Shown here: piece after piece, positions 10,678-21,148 of the stretch | Layout of the letters: each line of letters starts with the position of its first letter | Numbering within the stretch: position 1 is the stretch's first letter | Assembly: GCA_027563935.2 (NCBI GenBank) | Contig: CM050453.2 | Location: 63,596,018 to 63,660,017 of the forward strand | Source: Costus lasius | Lineage: Eukaryota; Streptophyta; Magnoliopsida; Zingiberales; Costaceae | DNA length: 64,000 nucleotides | Reading direction: 5' to 3' | Translations under genes and position numbers: made by a program | The notes under the pieces: model-generated | Seen by the model: only the letters and a program-made list of their open reading frames with translations | The model's database searches: none | Told to the model about the DNA's origin: nothing

Positions 10678-13600
10678 CTAATGGTTGAGAAATCTCAAAC
10701 CCATATTATTACAGTGCTTCTCATGCTTCTGCTGCGCCAGAGGCTTGGTAAGCGGGTCTGCCAGATTGTCATCTGTATGAACCTTGCATACTTTGATCTC
10801 GCCACGATCTATGATCTCCCTGATCAAATGAAACCGTCTCTGTATGTGCTTGGACTTCTGGTGCGACCGTGGTTCCTTTGCCTGTGCGATTGCTCCAGTG
10901 TTATCACAGAAGATAACCAAAGGATCTGCACACGAAGGAACGACACCAAGTTCTCTCACGAACTTACGAATCCACACTGCCTCCTTGGATGCTTCCGAGG
11001 CTGCAACATACTCGGCTTCTGTTGTGGAATCAGCAACAGTTGACTGTTTGAAACTTTTCCACACCACTGCACCTCCATTCAAGCTAAAAACATAGCCTGA
11101 TTGCGATCGGAAATCATCCTGGTCAGACTGGAACGAAGCGTCAGTATATCCTTCAATACTGAGTTCTTCCTGACCACCATATATCAAGAACATATCTTTG
11201 GTCCTCCGCAGATATTTTACAATGTTCTTGACTGCAATCCAGTGCGCCATACCTGGATTACTCTGGTAACGACTGGTTACGCTTAACCCGTAAGCAACGT
11301 CTGGGCGAGTACACAACATCGCATACATTATAGAACCAATAGCCGAAGCATAAGGCGTATTGTTCATTTCATCTTTCTCAGTCTGTGTTTGTGGACACTG
11401 ACTCTTAGAAAGATTCAGACCATGTCTGACTGGAAGATATCCTCGCTTAGAATTCTCTAAGTGAAATCTCTCCAGGACCTTATCGATGTAAGTACTCTGG
11501 CACAGCCCGAGAAGCCTCTTAGATCTATCCCTGTAGATCTTCACACCTAACACATAGGCTGCTTCTCCTAGATCTTTCATCTGGAAACATTTCCTCAGCC
11601 ATGCCTTAACAGCATGCATTTCAGGAATGTCGTTTCCAATGATCAAGATATCATCGACGTAGAGGACTAGGAAAGTAATCACGCTCCCACTAAACCTCTT
11701 ATATACACACGGGTCATCCTCGTTCTTGATGAAACCAAATTCAGTAACTGATTCATCAAAACGAATATTCCAGCTTCTTGATGCTTGTTTAAGTCCATAA
11801 ATGGACTTCTTTAACTTGCATATTTTATGACGATCTGCTGGATTAGTGAAACCTTCTGGTTGTGTCATATACACATCCTCATCCAGATTTCCATTAAGGA
11901 AAGCTGTTTTCACATCCATCTGCCAAATCTCATAATCATAATATGCAGCTATCGCGAAAAGAATCCGAATAGACTTAAACATGGCTACAGGTGAGAAAGT
12001 TTCATCATAATCTATCCCATAGATTTGTTTGAAACCTTTCGCAACTAGCCTGCCTTTATAGGTAACTACGTTACCATCCATGTCAATCTTCTTCTTGAAG
12101 ATCCATTTACAGCCTATAGGGATAACTCCCGGAGGCGGATCAACCAAATCCCAGACTTGGTTATCTGACATGGAGTCCATCTCGGCGCGCATAGCCTCAA
12201 GCCATCTCGCTGACTCTGGTCCACTGACCGCATCCGCATAAGTAAGGGGTTCATCATTGTCAATGATGTAGACTCCGTCATAGCGCTCAGGCTGTCGACG
12301 AATCCTACCCGATCTTCGCGGTTCCCGTGATGTCTGAGCCTCAGGTTGTTCAATAACCTGTTCTACCGGCTCAGGCTCATCCAACTGTGCTTGATCACTT
12401 TGTCCTTCTTCTGGATTCTCATCCAGCTTTATTTCTCTCCCACTGGCCTCTTGCAGAAGAAACTCCTTCTCAAGAAATATGGCCGTCCGAGCAACAAAAA
12501 CCTTGTTCTCATTGGGATCGAAGAAATAATAACCCTTAGTTTCCTTAGGGTAACCGACAAAGATACATTTGTCAGATCTGCTCTCTAGTTTCCCAGAGGC
12601 GAGCTTTTTAACATAAGCCTCGCAACCCCAGATCCTGATAAATGTCAAGCTCGGCTGTTTCCCATACCATAACTCATATGGCGTCTTTGAAACTGCCTTG
12701 GATGGCACTCGGTTTAGTACCTTTGCAGCTGTTTCCAGCGCAAAACCCCAAAAGGAGTATGGAAGAGTAGCCTGACTCATCATAGAACGAACCATATCAA
12801 GTAACGTTCTATTTCTCCTCTCGGACACACCATTCCATTGCGGTGTTCCTGGTGGAGTGAGCTGTGAGATAATCCCACACTCCTTTAGATAGTCAGTAAA
12901 TGCATGACTTAGGTATTCACCACCTCGATCTGAGCGAAGTGCCTTGATATTACGGCCTAGCTGATTTTGTACTTCATTCTTGAACTCTTTGAACTTGTCA
13001 AAAGATTCACTCTTATGTCTCATCAGATAGACATACCCATATCTACTGAAATCATCAGTAAATGTAATGAAGTACTGATAGCCACCTCTGGCATGTTTAC
13101 TAAATGGCCCACACACATCACTGTGTATGAGGTCAAGTAAACCTGAAGCCCTTTGACCTTTATTAAGAAAAGGTGACTTCGTCATTTTACCCATCAAACA
13201 AGCTTTGCATGTATCAATCTCCTTATAGGAGAATGATCCCAGCAGTCCATGATCATGCAACCGCTTAATGCGTTTCTTGTTAATATGGCCTAAACGACTA
13301 TGCCATAGCAAGGTGCTGTCATCAGCATACTTGGCTTTCTTAATATCAACATTCTGTATAGAACTTTCCATGTCCAACATGAATAACCCATTATTAATTG
13401 AACCAGTTGCATAAACAATATTATCATATGACAAAACACACTTTGAAATATTGCATTCAAAGGAAAACCCCTTCCTGACAAGAGCAGGAATGGAGATAAT
13501 ATTTTTAGTTATACTGGGAACAAAATAACAACTGTTTAGTTCCAATACAATTCCAGATGGTAAAGTAATGAAGTAGTCTCCTACAGCAACAGCAGCAACC

Positions 13601-14559
13601 CGTGCCCCGTTTCCAACGCGTAGGTCCACCTCATGCTGTCCCACCTGCCTTCTTCTCTTGAGTTCCTGCACATTTGAACAAATGTGAACTCCACATGCAG
13701 TGTCCAACACCCATGATACAGAAGAAGAATACATGACCTCAGTCACGAATATACCTGAGCCAGAAGCAAAGCTTCCCCTCTTATCTCCTTGGAGCGCTTT
13801 ACAGTCCTTTTTCCAGTGACCCAGCTGGCCACAGTGGAAACACCTGTATTCCTTAGACCGCTTCACCTTCTGCTTCAGAGCCTTGCTGTAATTCTTGACC
13901 GGGGCCTTGCCCTTCTTCCCCTTCTTCTTGTTCCTGGAAGGAACCATCAAGACAGAGGTTGAAGGCTTACCCTTCAGAGTTTCCTCAGTGGTCAAGAGCA
14001 TATTCAGCAGCTCTGCCGGAGTACAATCGATTTTGTTCATATTAAAATTAATAATGAACGCGTCGAATGATGGCGGGAGAGACTGCAGAATAATGTCCAC
14101 AGCAAGCTCCTGGTTGATGGTATGCCCCAGTTTCTCTAGAGCCTCCTTGTGCCCAATCATCTTGAGCACGTGAGCTCCCACTGGGCTCCCTTCAGCCAGT
14201 TTGCTCTGAAAGAAGAGCTTCGTCAAATTATAGCGTTCAGTCCTCGCCTGTGCAGCATACAACATCTTGAGGTTTGTAATCATGTCTCTAGCCGACATGT
14301 CCTCATGCTGACGCTGCAGCGGTGGCGTCATAGACGCTAACATCAGGCAAGCGACATCAATGCTATCATTGACGTGCTTTTCATAGGCTTCCCGAACCGC
14401 CCTTGCGGCGTTCGGAGCGGGCTGCGGCGGTATCGCCGTCTCGAGGACATACAGTTTCCTCTCTGCCTTAAGAACGATCTTAAGGTGTCCAAACCAGTCA
14501 GAGAAGTTCGGCCCAGCAAACTTCTCTCTTTCCAGTAGGGATCGCACATTGAAGTTCAT
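10678..14559 (-). CDS. Copia gag-pol polyprotein, intact (CopA-1)
   Basis: A single 1293-residue frame beginning MNFNVRSLLE. Domains in order: copia-type gag (about 1-235); CCHC zinc knuckle CFHCGQLGHWKKDC (about 240-253); aspartic protease with DTA in WVLDTACG (about 286); integrase HHCC (H420, H425, C451, C454) and DDE (about D481, D544, E580; 35 residues between the last two); reverse transcriptase with FLVLYVDD (about 967-970) and DVKTAFLNG; RNase H with GYTDASF, TTEAEY and FCDN. No key residue is missing. The start at 14559 is conventional, but a splice acceptor lies 21 nt upstream and the first codon may really be supplied by the LTR (see 16583-16591). The lineage within Copia is not assigned. 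Confidence 0.97.
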   Translation of the reverse strand: MNFNVRSLLEREKFAGPNFSDWFGHLKIVLKAERKLYVLETAIPPQPAPNAARAVREAYEKHVNDSIDVACLMLASMTPPLQRQHEDMSARDMITNLKMLYAAQARTERYNLTKLFFQSKLAEGSPVGAHVLKMIGHKEALEKLGHTINQELAVDIILQSLPPSFDAFIINFNMNKIDCTPAELLNMLLTTEETLKGKPSTSVLMVPSRNKKKGKKGKAPVKNYSKALKQKVKRSKEYRCFHCGQLGHWKKDCKALQGDKRGSFASGSGIFVTEVMYSSSVSWVLDTACGVHICSNVQELKRRRQVGQHEVDLRVGNGARVAAVAVGDYFITLPSGIVLELNSCYFVPSITKNIISIPALVRKGFSFECNISKCVLSYDNIVYATGSINNGLFMLDMESSIQNVDIKKAKYADDSTLLWHSRLGHINKKRIKRLHDHGLLGSFSYKEIDTCKACLMGKMTKSPFLNKGQRASGLLDLIHSDVCGPFSKHARGGYQYFITFTDDFSRYGYVYLMRHKSESFDKFKEFKNEVQNQLGRNIKALRSDRGGEYLSHAFTDYLKECGIISQLTPPGTPQWNGVSERRNRTLLDMVRSMMSQATLPYSFWGFALETAAKVLNRVPSKAVSKTPYELWYGKQPSLTFIRIWGCEAYVKKLASGKLESRSDKCIFVGYPKETKGYYFFDPNENKVFVARTAIFLEKEFLLQEASGREIKLDENPEEGQSDQAQLDEPEPVEQVIEQPEAQTSREPRRSGRIRRQPERYDGVYIIDNDEPLTYADAVSGPESARWLEAMRAEMDSMSDNQVWDLVDPPPGVIPIGCKWIFKKKIDMDGNVVTYKGRLVAKGFKQIYGIDYDETFSPVAMFKSIRILFAIAAYYDYEIWQMDVKTAFLNGNLDEDVYMTQPEGFTNPADRHKICKLKKSIYGLKQASRSWNIRFDESVTEFGFIKNEDDPCVYKRFSGSVITFLVLYVDDILIIGNDIPEMHAVKAWLRKCFQMKDLGEAAYVLGVKIYRDRSKRLLGLCQSTYIDKVLERFHLENSKRGYLPVRHGLNLSKSQCPQTQTEKDEMNNTPYASAIGSIMYAMLCTRPDVAYGLSVTSRYQSNPGMAHWIAVKNIVKYLRRTKDMFLIYGGQEELSIEGYTDASFQSDQDDFRSQSGYVFSLNGGAVVWKSFKQSTVADSTTEAEYVAASEASKEAVWIRKFVRELGVVPSCADPLVIFCDNTGAIAQAKEPRSHQKSKHIQRRFHLIREIIDRGEIKVCKVHTDDNLADPLTKPLAQQKHEKHCNNMGLRFLNH

Positions 14560-15424
14560 GGTGTTCGTTGCTGCAGGTATCTACAACAATGCAAGAACAG
14601 CAAGGTCAGTATCAATGTATAAGAATCAATCAGGACTTAAGAAAGATTCTTTTTCTCACTATTTTATCAGGCGTGAAAAATCCAGCAAAACAGCCCGAAA
14701 GAGTAGAACTCTTTTAGTGAGATGGGATCCAGATTTCATACTTGGTCTCCGCGTCCCGCTCAGGCGAGATAAGATGCACAGAGAGTACAAGCACTAGTTT
14801 CTGGTAGGCAGTCCCTGCCGATCGCCAACCCGTGCGATTCCCCTTCATCTGGGCAGTCCAGCAGACTGTCCCAACTGAGTTGGTACAACACAATCTCTGA
14901 CCCCACAGATGGCTGCCTCCATGTGCTACCATATGCGCCACATATGTAGCCTACACGGTCAAGCTGACCCGACCTACTCCCTGGATCACCATGTGCTATG
15001 CTGAGCAACGAGAAGGGATAAATCCCTGCTCTGTAACACACAGGTGTAATCCCGCACCGTCTGAAGATAGATGGACGTGCCCACTGAGTGGGTACAACAC
15101 GGCTCCAACGATAATCAGAACAGTGAGGTTTCGCGTCAGAAGGCTTACGAGCTTGATATTTAATCGTTGGATTTTAACGGTCTTTTATCTTCTTGCCTAT
15201 CATGCAATTCCTATGGTGATAGCAGAAGATAAATTTACTCATGCAATTCTAATATATAGCAATAAAAGAAAGCATGTGTCTTTTGTGGTAAAAGCCCATA
15301 GCCCTAGTGAGACCTTAACCTAACTTAAGTCTACACTTGCTCTTTATGGGTCTTTAGCTGCTCATCTGGCCCAAACCTGGGCCCAAGCGCCAACTGCAGC
15401 TCTGGTGCGCCCACCAGGAATTTG

Positions 15425-15493
15425 CGCCTGGTCCTAGGGTCGAACCCTAGACCTCCCACCTGGTCCAGCCACTGCTGCATGCGCTTCTGCCAA
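15425..15493 (-). other. tRNA-like module in the CopA-1 leader
   Basis: On the minus strand, a TTGGCAGAAGCGC block (like a Pol III A box) is followed by the hairpin CTAGG-GTTCGAC-CCTAG, which contains a B-box-like GGTTCGACCC. The same module occurs in the leaders of CopA-2, CopA-3, CopB-1 and CopB-2. Confidence 0.5.
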
Positions 15494-15769
15494 GTGTGCA
15501 TTGTGCTCTTGTCTAATTAAATTACAAATTTAACTATCTAGACAAGAGTGACACGCAGGTCACTTTCACATTATAAATTAATTAAAATTGTGATACGCAG
15601 ATCACATAAAGAAAATTAATTTACAACATATAATCCAGGCACGCAGGCCCCAGCACAGCACACATTAAAAACGGGCAGCCCACATAAGACTAAATAAACA
15701 AGCAGATGCAACAACCATCATGTGATCCAGTCAGGAAAAATAAATTTTTAAAAAACCCCTTGGGATCGA

Positions 15770-15789
15770 TTTTTTTTTTTTTTTTTTTT
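15770..15789 (+). repeat. T20 homopolymer
   Basis: A run of twenty T on the plus strand within the CopA-1 leader. Sister leaders have no comparable run at this point. Confidence 0.9.
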
Positions 15790-16402
15790 AATTTTTCCTT
15801 ATTTGCCCCACAACCTTACAATGGTCCATTACTAGGGATCCACTCATCCAACCTAGTCAGATCCACTGCCCTAGCATGCACCAAGTCCTAACTGACTTGA
15901 GTCGACCAAAAGGTCAACCATGCATGCACCAAGGCTGAACGACCACACTGAGGTCTGGCAAGCGGGCGTGACCCCGGGCCTAACTCAGGTGCGTTCATCA
16001 GTTGTCTCAATCAGACATCGCTACACACCTGTCTGCAGTCGACCTATAGCCACCACAGGCATGCGCCAAGTTGCTAACTGGTCGACCCATTCAGGCTGTC
16101 AGATAGTCTGATCAGACATGTTTGGATCTAACCTAGGGGGTGACTTCAACCCTAATAACCCATCTAAGGGTTTAATGTAGGAGCATTAGATCTAAGGTGA
16201 AACGCGCATGTGATCAAGGTTTTAGAAAAACTTACAAAAACATGCGCCAACAACAACATGCGCAATGGAGAAAATAACATCTATACAAATCATGAATTTT
16301 CGCCAACTTAGATAATCGCATGTAACCTATAGATCTATTATAATGCGCATACATGGATCATATGACATATCATGGCAATCATAAACAAGCATGAAACATC
16401 AG

Positions 16403-16414
16403 CCTCTGATACCA
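16403..16414 (-). other. Primer binding site of CopA-1
   Basis: TGGTATCAGAGG on the minus strand, two bases (AT) after the 5' LTR end. It is complementary to initiator Met tRNA, with a G in place of the usual final C. Confidence 0.85.
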
Positions 16415-16416
16415 AT

Positions 16417-18102
16417 TGAAAGTACCCCTTAAACTAAAGGGGGGTCCCCTTCTAGGGGGAGCGAAAACCCTAGGCAGTGGCGCATAAAATTTTTTGGGCA
16501 GCGGATTAGGGTTTCAAGAATCGGTTCATGTGATATGATCAACCAAATGGAAACGATTGCATGTAAGAGATAAAACTCATACCATAGCCATTTCGAATGG
16601 CGCCTAGGAAGCAAAGATCAAAGCAGATCTTCTCCAGAGGTGACGCACACAGTTGATGTCGCCTACTCCTCTTTGCGATCCTTGTGCTAGCAAGATCCAA
16701 AGAAGTCTTTGATCGAAAATGAGAAAGGGATGAAGAGATCTTTTCTTTGCCGATTTCTCCTCCAAATCCAAGGCGTCGTCACCCACGGAAAAACAAGAGG
16801 AATGCGTTCAAGTGGCGAGAATAGAGAGAGCACCCCCTTTCGAACGTGAGACTCTCCAAGTGGAGATCATGGTTGCTAAAAATAGCACCACAAACCGCCC
16901 AACATGTTCACGCCAAGTGAACTTGTCGCCAATGCTTGAACCATTTTGGTTTAATTTAATTTTGGTTCAATTACCAAATAAACCAAACGACATGGCCTAG
17001 ATCATATTAAAACCCTAAGGTTCCAGATCTAGCCGTTGATCTCTATGATGCTCCTGATCTGACCGATCTAGCATCTCTTCTCTCGATCGAAGCTTACCGA
17101 TCTCAAGCCCTAATCAATCAAACATGATCAGACCAGATCTCACTCACAATCAGAGATTAAATCCCTTTAAACTGAACCCGAAACAATTCAGTCCACACGA
17201 TCTGACTTAAGTAAGCCATATCATCAATTGTGCGACCCTGAGGGTTTCCTTAAAACATCGGTAACGATAATTTACATTATCACAACCAGTGAGGGGTATC
17301 TAGCAACACATCACTGTCTCCCGATATCAAGGAAAGAGTCTTCCAAGACTTCACCCAAAAACAGCACAAGTGTGAATCAATTCACAAAGCATACATGTTT
17401 CCTTTGCCACTGGATGTTCTTATTGGACAAGCCTGTCAAGCTCGTAACTCCAATATGATGAGCATGATTAGAACAGATGAGCACTGTCACCTGGGTATGG
17501 CCATACACTCTCTCAATCATCTCATCCAGGGGGCCCCTTTAGAACATCACACTCCTTAAACAAGGAGACGGCAATCCTATGTCTATCACTAGTGCTCTAA
17601 CCTGATTCAAGCTCACCATCCAAGATAGTCTATAATCATTATGTTTCAAATGATATTGAACTACCTCAAAACAATGACAATCATCATTTAGAAAACACAA
17701 GTGATCTCAAGTCAGAGGAAATGTGCCACTTGTCTTAATCAAGGAATATTCACATTGTGACAAACAATTGAACATCCTAGTAGGGTCTGTCCAGTACATC
17801 CCATGTACCCATGAGTCTACATCTTATTCCATGCTCGAAGCATCCTATAAGATTAGAACACATATTAGTCTTAACCATATCGAGGCTGTCTCATGTTTAC
17901 CAAGATATATCGACTAAGGACATAATAGCATGTCAGCCCAGCTGAACAGCTTTGAGACATTATTCAGAAGAACATATATTGCAGCAGACAATGTAGCTAA
18001 CTGAATAACAACCATGCCTTTATAAACACATAGAGTTTATTACATGATACTTGTTACATTCCCATAGGCCTCAAACATTAGCCTTAAGGGCATACCCCAA
18101 CA
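16417..18102 (-). repeat. CopA-1 5' LTR
   Basis: 1686 bp, identical by eye to 8972-10657. It should hold the promoter. The exon-1 motif ATGGCTATG (16583-16591) and donor GTATGA lie about 170 nt from its 3' end. Confidence 0.95.
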
Positions 18103-18107
18103 GGATT

Positions 18108-19488
18108 TGCCCCTTCCTTAGGGAAGTATGATATCCATGGAGCTCCTCTATGGTTCTATGACTGAGAGTGTATGGCCATACCCAGGTAAGAACCTGTTTT
18201 AGTCATAGCCATGTGATTGGGTGAAAACAAGTGGTGACATACTTGTCCAATCGGATATCAGTCCGGCAAAGAGACTGTAATGCATCTGTACCTAGTTGCG
18301 ATGATGGGGATGTCGATGTCGATATCCATTCCAATGACCTGGGTAGCAGCGATGCACTGCTAGGTGCCACTCACTGCTTGTGGTGACCTTTGGTCAGCAC
18401 TGCCAGCGTCAGAAGAACCTACAGGGTCGCACACCTTGATATTTGAGTTCTCGTATTGATCGAGAAGCCTTATGATCAAGTTATTGGATAACTCGGATCT
18501 AATTGGGAGATTTCATCAGCACCAATGGGCCTGATGAGATGGAAGAATGTTATTGGAGCCAAACTTCATTTTTGGCAGGTTGACCCGTATTTGACCATGG
18601 TTGGTCACACTTGGATTAGGGTTGCATTGGATTGGATCCAAATGCTTAAATCAACCCATAGGATGAAGTTTGGGTTAGCTCATTATCCAAGGAAGCCCAA
18701 TAACAAGTTCTCATGAAGAGAAGAGAGGCTAAAAGGGTATAATGGGGAGAAACCCAACCCCATTGGCGCCTAAGGGGCATAATGGGGTTAGGGTGGCAAA
18801 ATTGCTTCATTAAGGAAGCAATTTGTGCCTAGCCCTTCTCCCTTGATGGTATGAATGCCTTTAAGGCATGTCTTGGGCTGATATGGTACTTGGGCAATTA
18901 TGGAAAGGTTGAATGAAGTTTATGGTAAAGTCTTGGAGACTTTCCTTGCATCAAACCTCCTCATCCTAGCCCTACACTTGTCATGATCCTAGCCCTTGCC
19001 CTAATCGCCTCTTGCCCTATATATGTGGCCCTAGCCGCCCCCTCTTATATGATTCATCCTTGGAGGCGTGAACATAAGAAAGGAGCAAGAGCAAGGAGCA
19101 AGGGCGTAATCTCTTCCTCCTCCATCAAGTGGCCGCAAGCTTCTCCTTCCTTACCACTTGGCGCATCTTTCTCTCTTGGTGGCGCAAGGTGGTTGGAGCA
19201 TCTCCCTAAGGCTTGGATCTTCTTCCCGAGGCTAGCACCGGGCGTGGAAGAAGAGGACTCGAGGCATCCGTGTGTGTGAGACTGCAGAGGGCGCACACTT
19301 GGGCGTCTATCACGACATCGACCTCATCTTGCTCTGAGGTATTTTCTAACTCATCGTGTCGACCCCCTTGCATGCGATCTTCACTGGGTTTTTGGGACCG
19401 ACCTGTTTCGGGGACATTCTTCCGCTGTGCAATGTATGTATGTATGTGTCTCTGAAAAATTGTAAAATGTCCCTGGGGTTTCCCAACA
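18108..19488 (+). repeat. CopC 5' LTR, segment 3 (rest of U3, R, U5)
   Basis: Matches 25282-26662. It contains the palindrome GTATGGCCATAC (18170-18181), a CAGGGTCGCAC block near 18421-18432 and a TATA-like TATATAT at 18018+1000 (19018-19024). It ends CCCAACA directly before the primer site. Differences from the 3' LTR are all transitions, mostly at CpG or other cytosine contexts. Confidence 0.95.
19018..19024 (+). promoter_or_regulatory. Likely TATA box of CopC
   Basis: TATATAT in the context CCCTATATATG, about 465 bp before the LTR end, which would leave R+U5 of roughly 430 bp. It is repeated in the 3' LTR at 26192-26198. The start site is not known. Confidence 0.5.
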
Positions 19489-19489
19489 G

Positions 19490-19501
19490 TGGTATCAGAG
19501 C
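19490..19501 (+). other. Primer binding site of CopC
   Basis: TGGTATCAGAGC, one base after the 5' LTR end; complementary to plant initiator Met tRNA. Confidence 0.9.
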
Positions 19502-21148
19502 GACTTGCAAGACTCGAACGAAGTTTTATGCTTTTCTTTCATGCTCACATGCCATATCTCTATTTTCGAAAATAGCATAATGCATAGCAAACGATTTTTT
19601 CTAAGTAGGAAAAATTAGGGTTTCTTGTTTCTATCATCCTCTCAATCTCTTTTGGATTTTTGGACTATTTTTCTTGTCTGATTTAAAGATCAAAGGCGCA
19701 CGTAGTTTTGTCAAGTAGGACGGGCATTGTGTCTTCGGACTGGCCAAGTCTCTTGATCTGACAAAATTGCCAGCCGAAAGGATCTCTGAAATCACCTTGA
19801 AAAATAAATTGCAATTAACCAAAAGATTTGTGAGAAGAAGATGAGAAAAAGAGACTAGTTTTAATGAAAAAGTAAAATTTCAGATTTTATGTTTTTCATG
19901 AGCATGTAGAATTGCATGAGTAAATACCTTGATTGTGCATAATGTTGTGATCATTAGTCAAGCCCCCCCTTTGCATGCCTATAATGTATCCTCGTGAGGC
20001 CTGCGTGCCGCTTTTCCTTTTTGCTTTTAAGAAGACTAGGGAAGCGCATATACTTGGAGCTTGGCGCATGCATGAAGTTGGCGCACCTTGCATGGTGGCG
20101 CAACAAGCATCAAGGAAAAGGCGCAAGCTTGCTTGATGGCACAAGTTAGGCATGGCCGAACCCTTTGGTTTGAGAGCTAGCTAACTTGGCATCTTTCATT
20201 GTGGCGCATTCTCCTTGGAGGAAGATCATGGCATTGGCCGAACCTTTGAGGTCTACCCTTAAGGTTTGAGAGCTAAGCCATGAAGGAAGGACCTTGGAGC
20301 CAACCATGAAGACCAAGATAGAGGGCGGCTAGGATAGGTCTTTCTTAGGGGCTTGAGTCCTATGTCAAGAGTTGAACCTCCTTTGGCATGGGTTGGTTCA
20401 ATATCTTGAAAGGGCTTTGATCACATCATCTTTTACTGCTTTCCTTATCTGCTAAAAGCATGCCTATGATGTTTTATCATTATGTTATCACTATAGGATT
20501 GCATGCCTGTATTGTTAGACATAAGATAAAACTGATGAGACCTTAAAAACCCTCATAAAATATCAAGTCTAGAAGCCTTCTAACGCGTAGCCCTCACTAA
20601 GCTATCGATCAGTGGAGTTGTGAACTGGTTCCCACCCTCGTGGGACACACCCACTTATCTTTAGAAAGTGTGTGGTGACAATGGTTTCCCCAGTCCAGTT
20701 TTAACCTGGGCGTGCCTTCGCAAGGAAACTCATTGGCCCTGGGCATAAACGGTTAGGAATGGACTTGACTAGAAATTCACATGTACTGGGCACATAGTGA
20801 AAGTCTAGAGGCATCGTTGAGAGGTTAGGGTTTCATGTTGTATCCAGCCCTCGCTGGACATGAAATGCCCAAGACTGTCTCAACAAGGGGAGTTGCTTGG
20901 AGCAACCGGCCGGCGCGCCCACCTTAGGAAACATGGGTTACTTTGTGCATCTCATCCCACCCTCGTGGGACGGAAAGCCTCATGTGAAATAAGGATCCCA
21001 TCTCACTAGGAAGTCTTAAACTTCCCGATTGACTTTGTGGGTTGTCAATTCGAATTTAAAATAGTGGGAGCAGTAATCATTTAAAACAAGTCCAGTTTAA
21101 ATGATTCGAAGTAGTACTAATCTGCTGTTTCTTGGTTATTGTAGAACA
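19502..21148 (+). other. CopC leader with strong splice-acceptor-like end
   Basis: 1.65 kb without a conserved coding frame. It ends in a textbook acceptor: TACTAAT (21115-21121), a pyrimidine-rich tract, then TTATTGTAG (ending 21144), four bases before the gag ATG at 21149. The repeated phrases around 20630, 20870 and 20960 ('cctcgtgggac' type) are short internal repeats. It lacks the tRNA-like module of the CopA/CopB leaders. Confidence 0.55.

Larger units (their letters stand above)
14560..16402 (-). other. CopA-1 leader, largely a predicted intron
   Basis: About 1.84 kb between primer site and gag. It holds the acceptor TAG (14581-14583) behind TACTGAC and a T-rich tract, a conserved tRNA-like module (15425-15493), a T20 run (15770-15789) and blocks shared with the other CopA/CopB leaders. 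The open frames in it are short and not conserved as proteins. Confidence 0.7.
14581..16582 (-). other. Predicted 5' leader intron of CopA-1
   Basis: The donor GTATGA lies inside the 5' LTR and the acceptor TGTTGTAG lies 21 nt before the gag ATG; length 2002 nt. The exon before it ends ATGGCTATG (16583-16591, minus strand). The exon after it encodes IPAATNT and then the annotated gag start, in frame. The intron would remove the primer site, so spliced RNA could be translated but not reverse transcribed. Predicted from sequence only. Confidence 0.5.
8972..18102 (-). mobile_element. CopA-1: complete intact Ty1/copia element
   Basis: A 9131-bp element on the minus strand, with two LTRs of 1686 bp each and target duplication GGATT at 8967-8971 and 18103-18107. 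The LTR copies look identical by eye, and all short frames within them repeat at a constant offset of 7445. The uninterrupted target can be read in the CopC 3' LTR near 25274. It has an intact primer site, purine tract and gag-pol. It is the youngest insertion here and has every visible part needed for autonomy. Confidence 0.97.
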
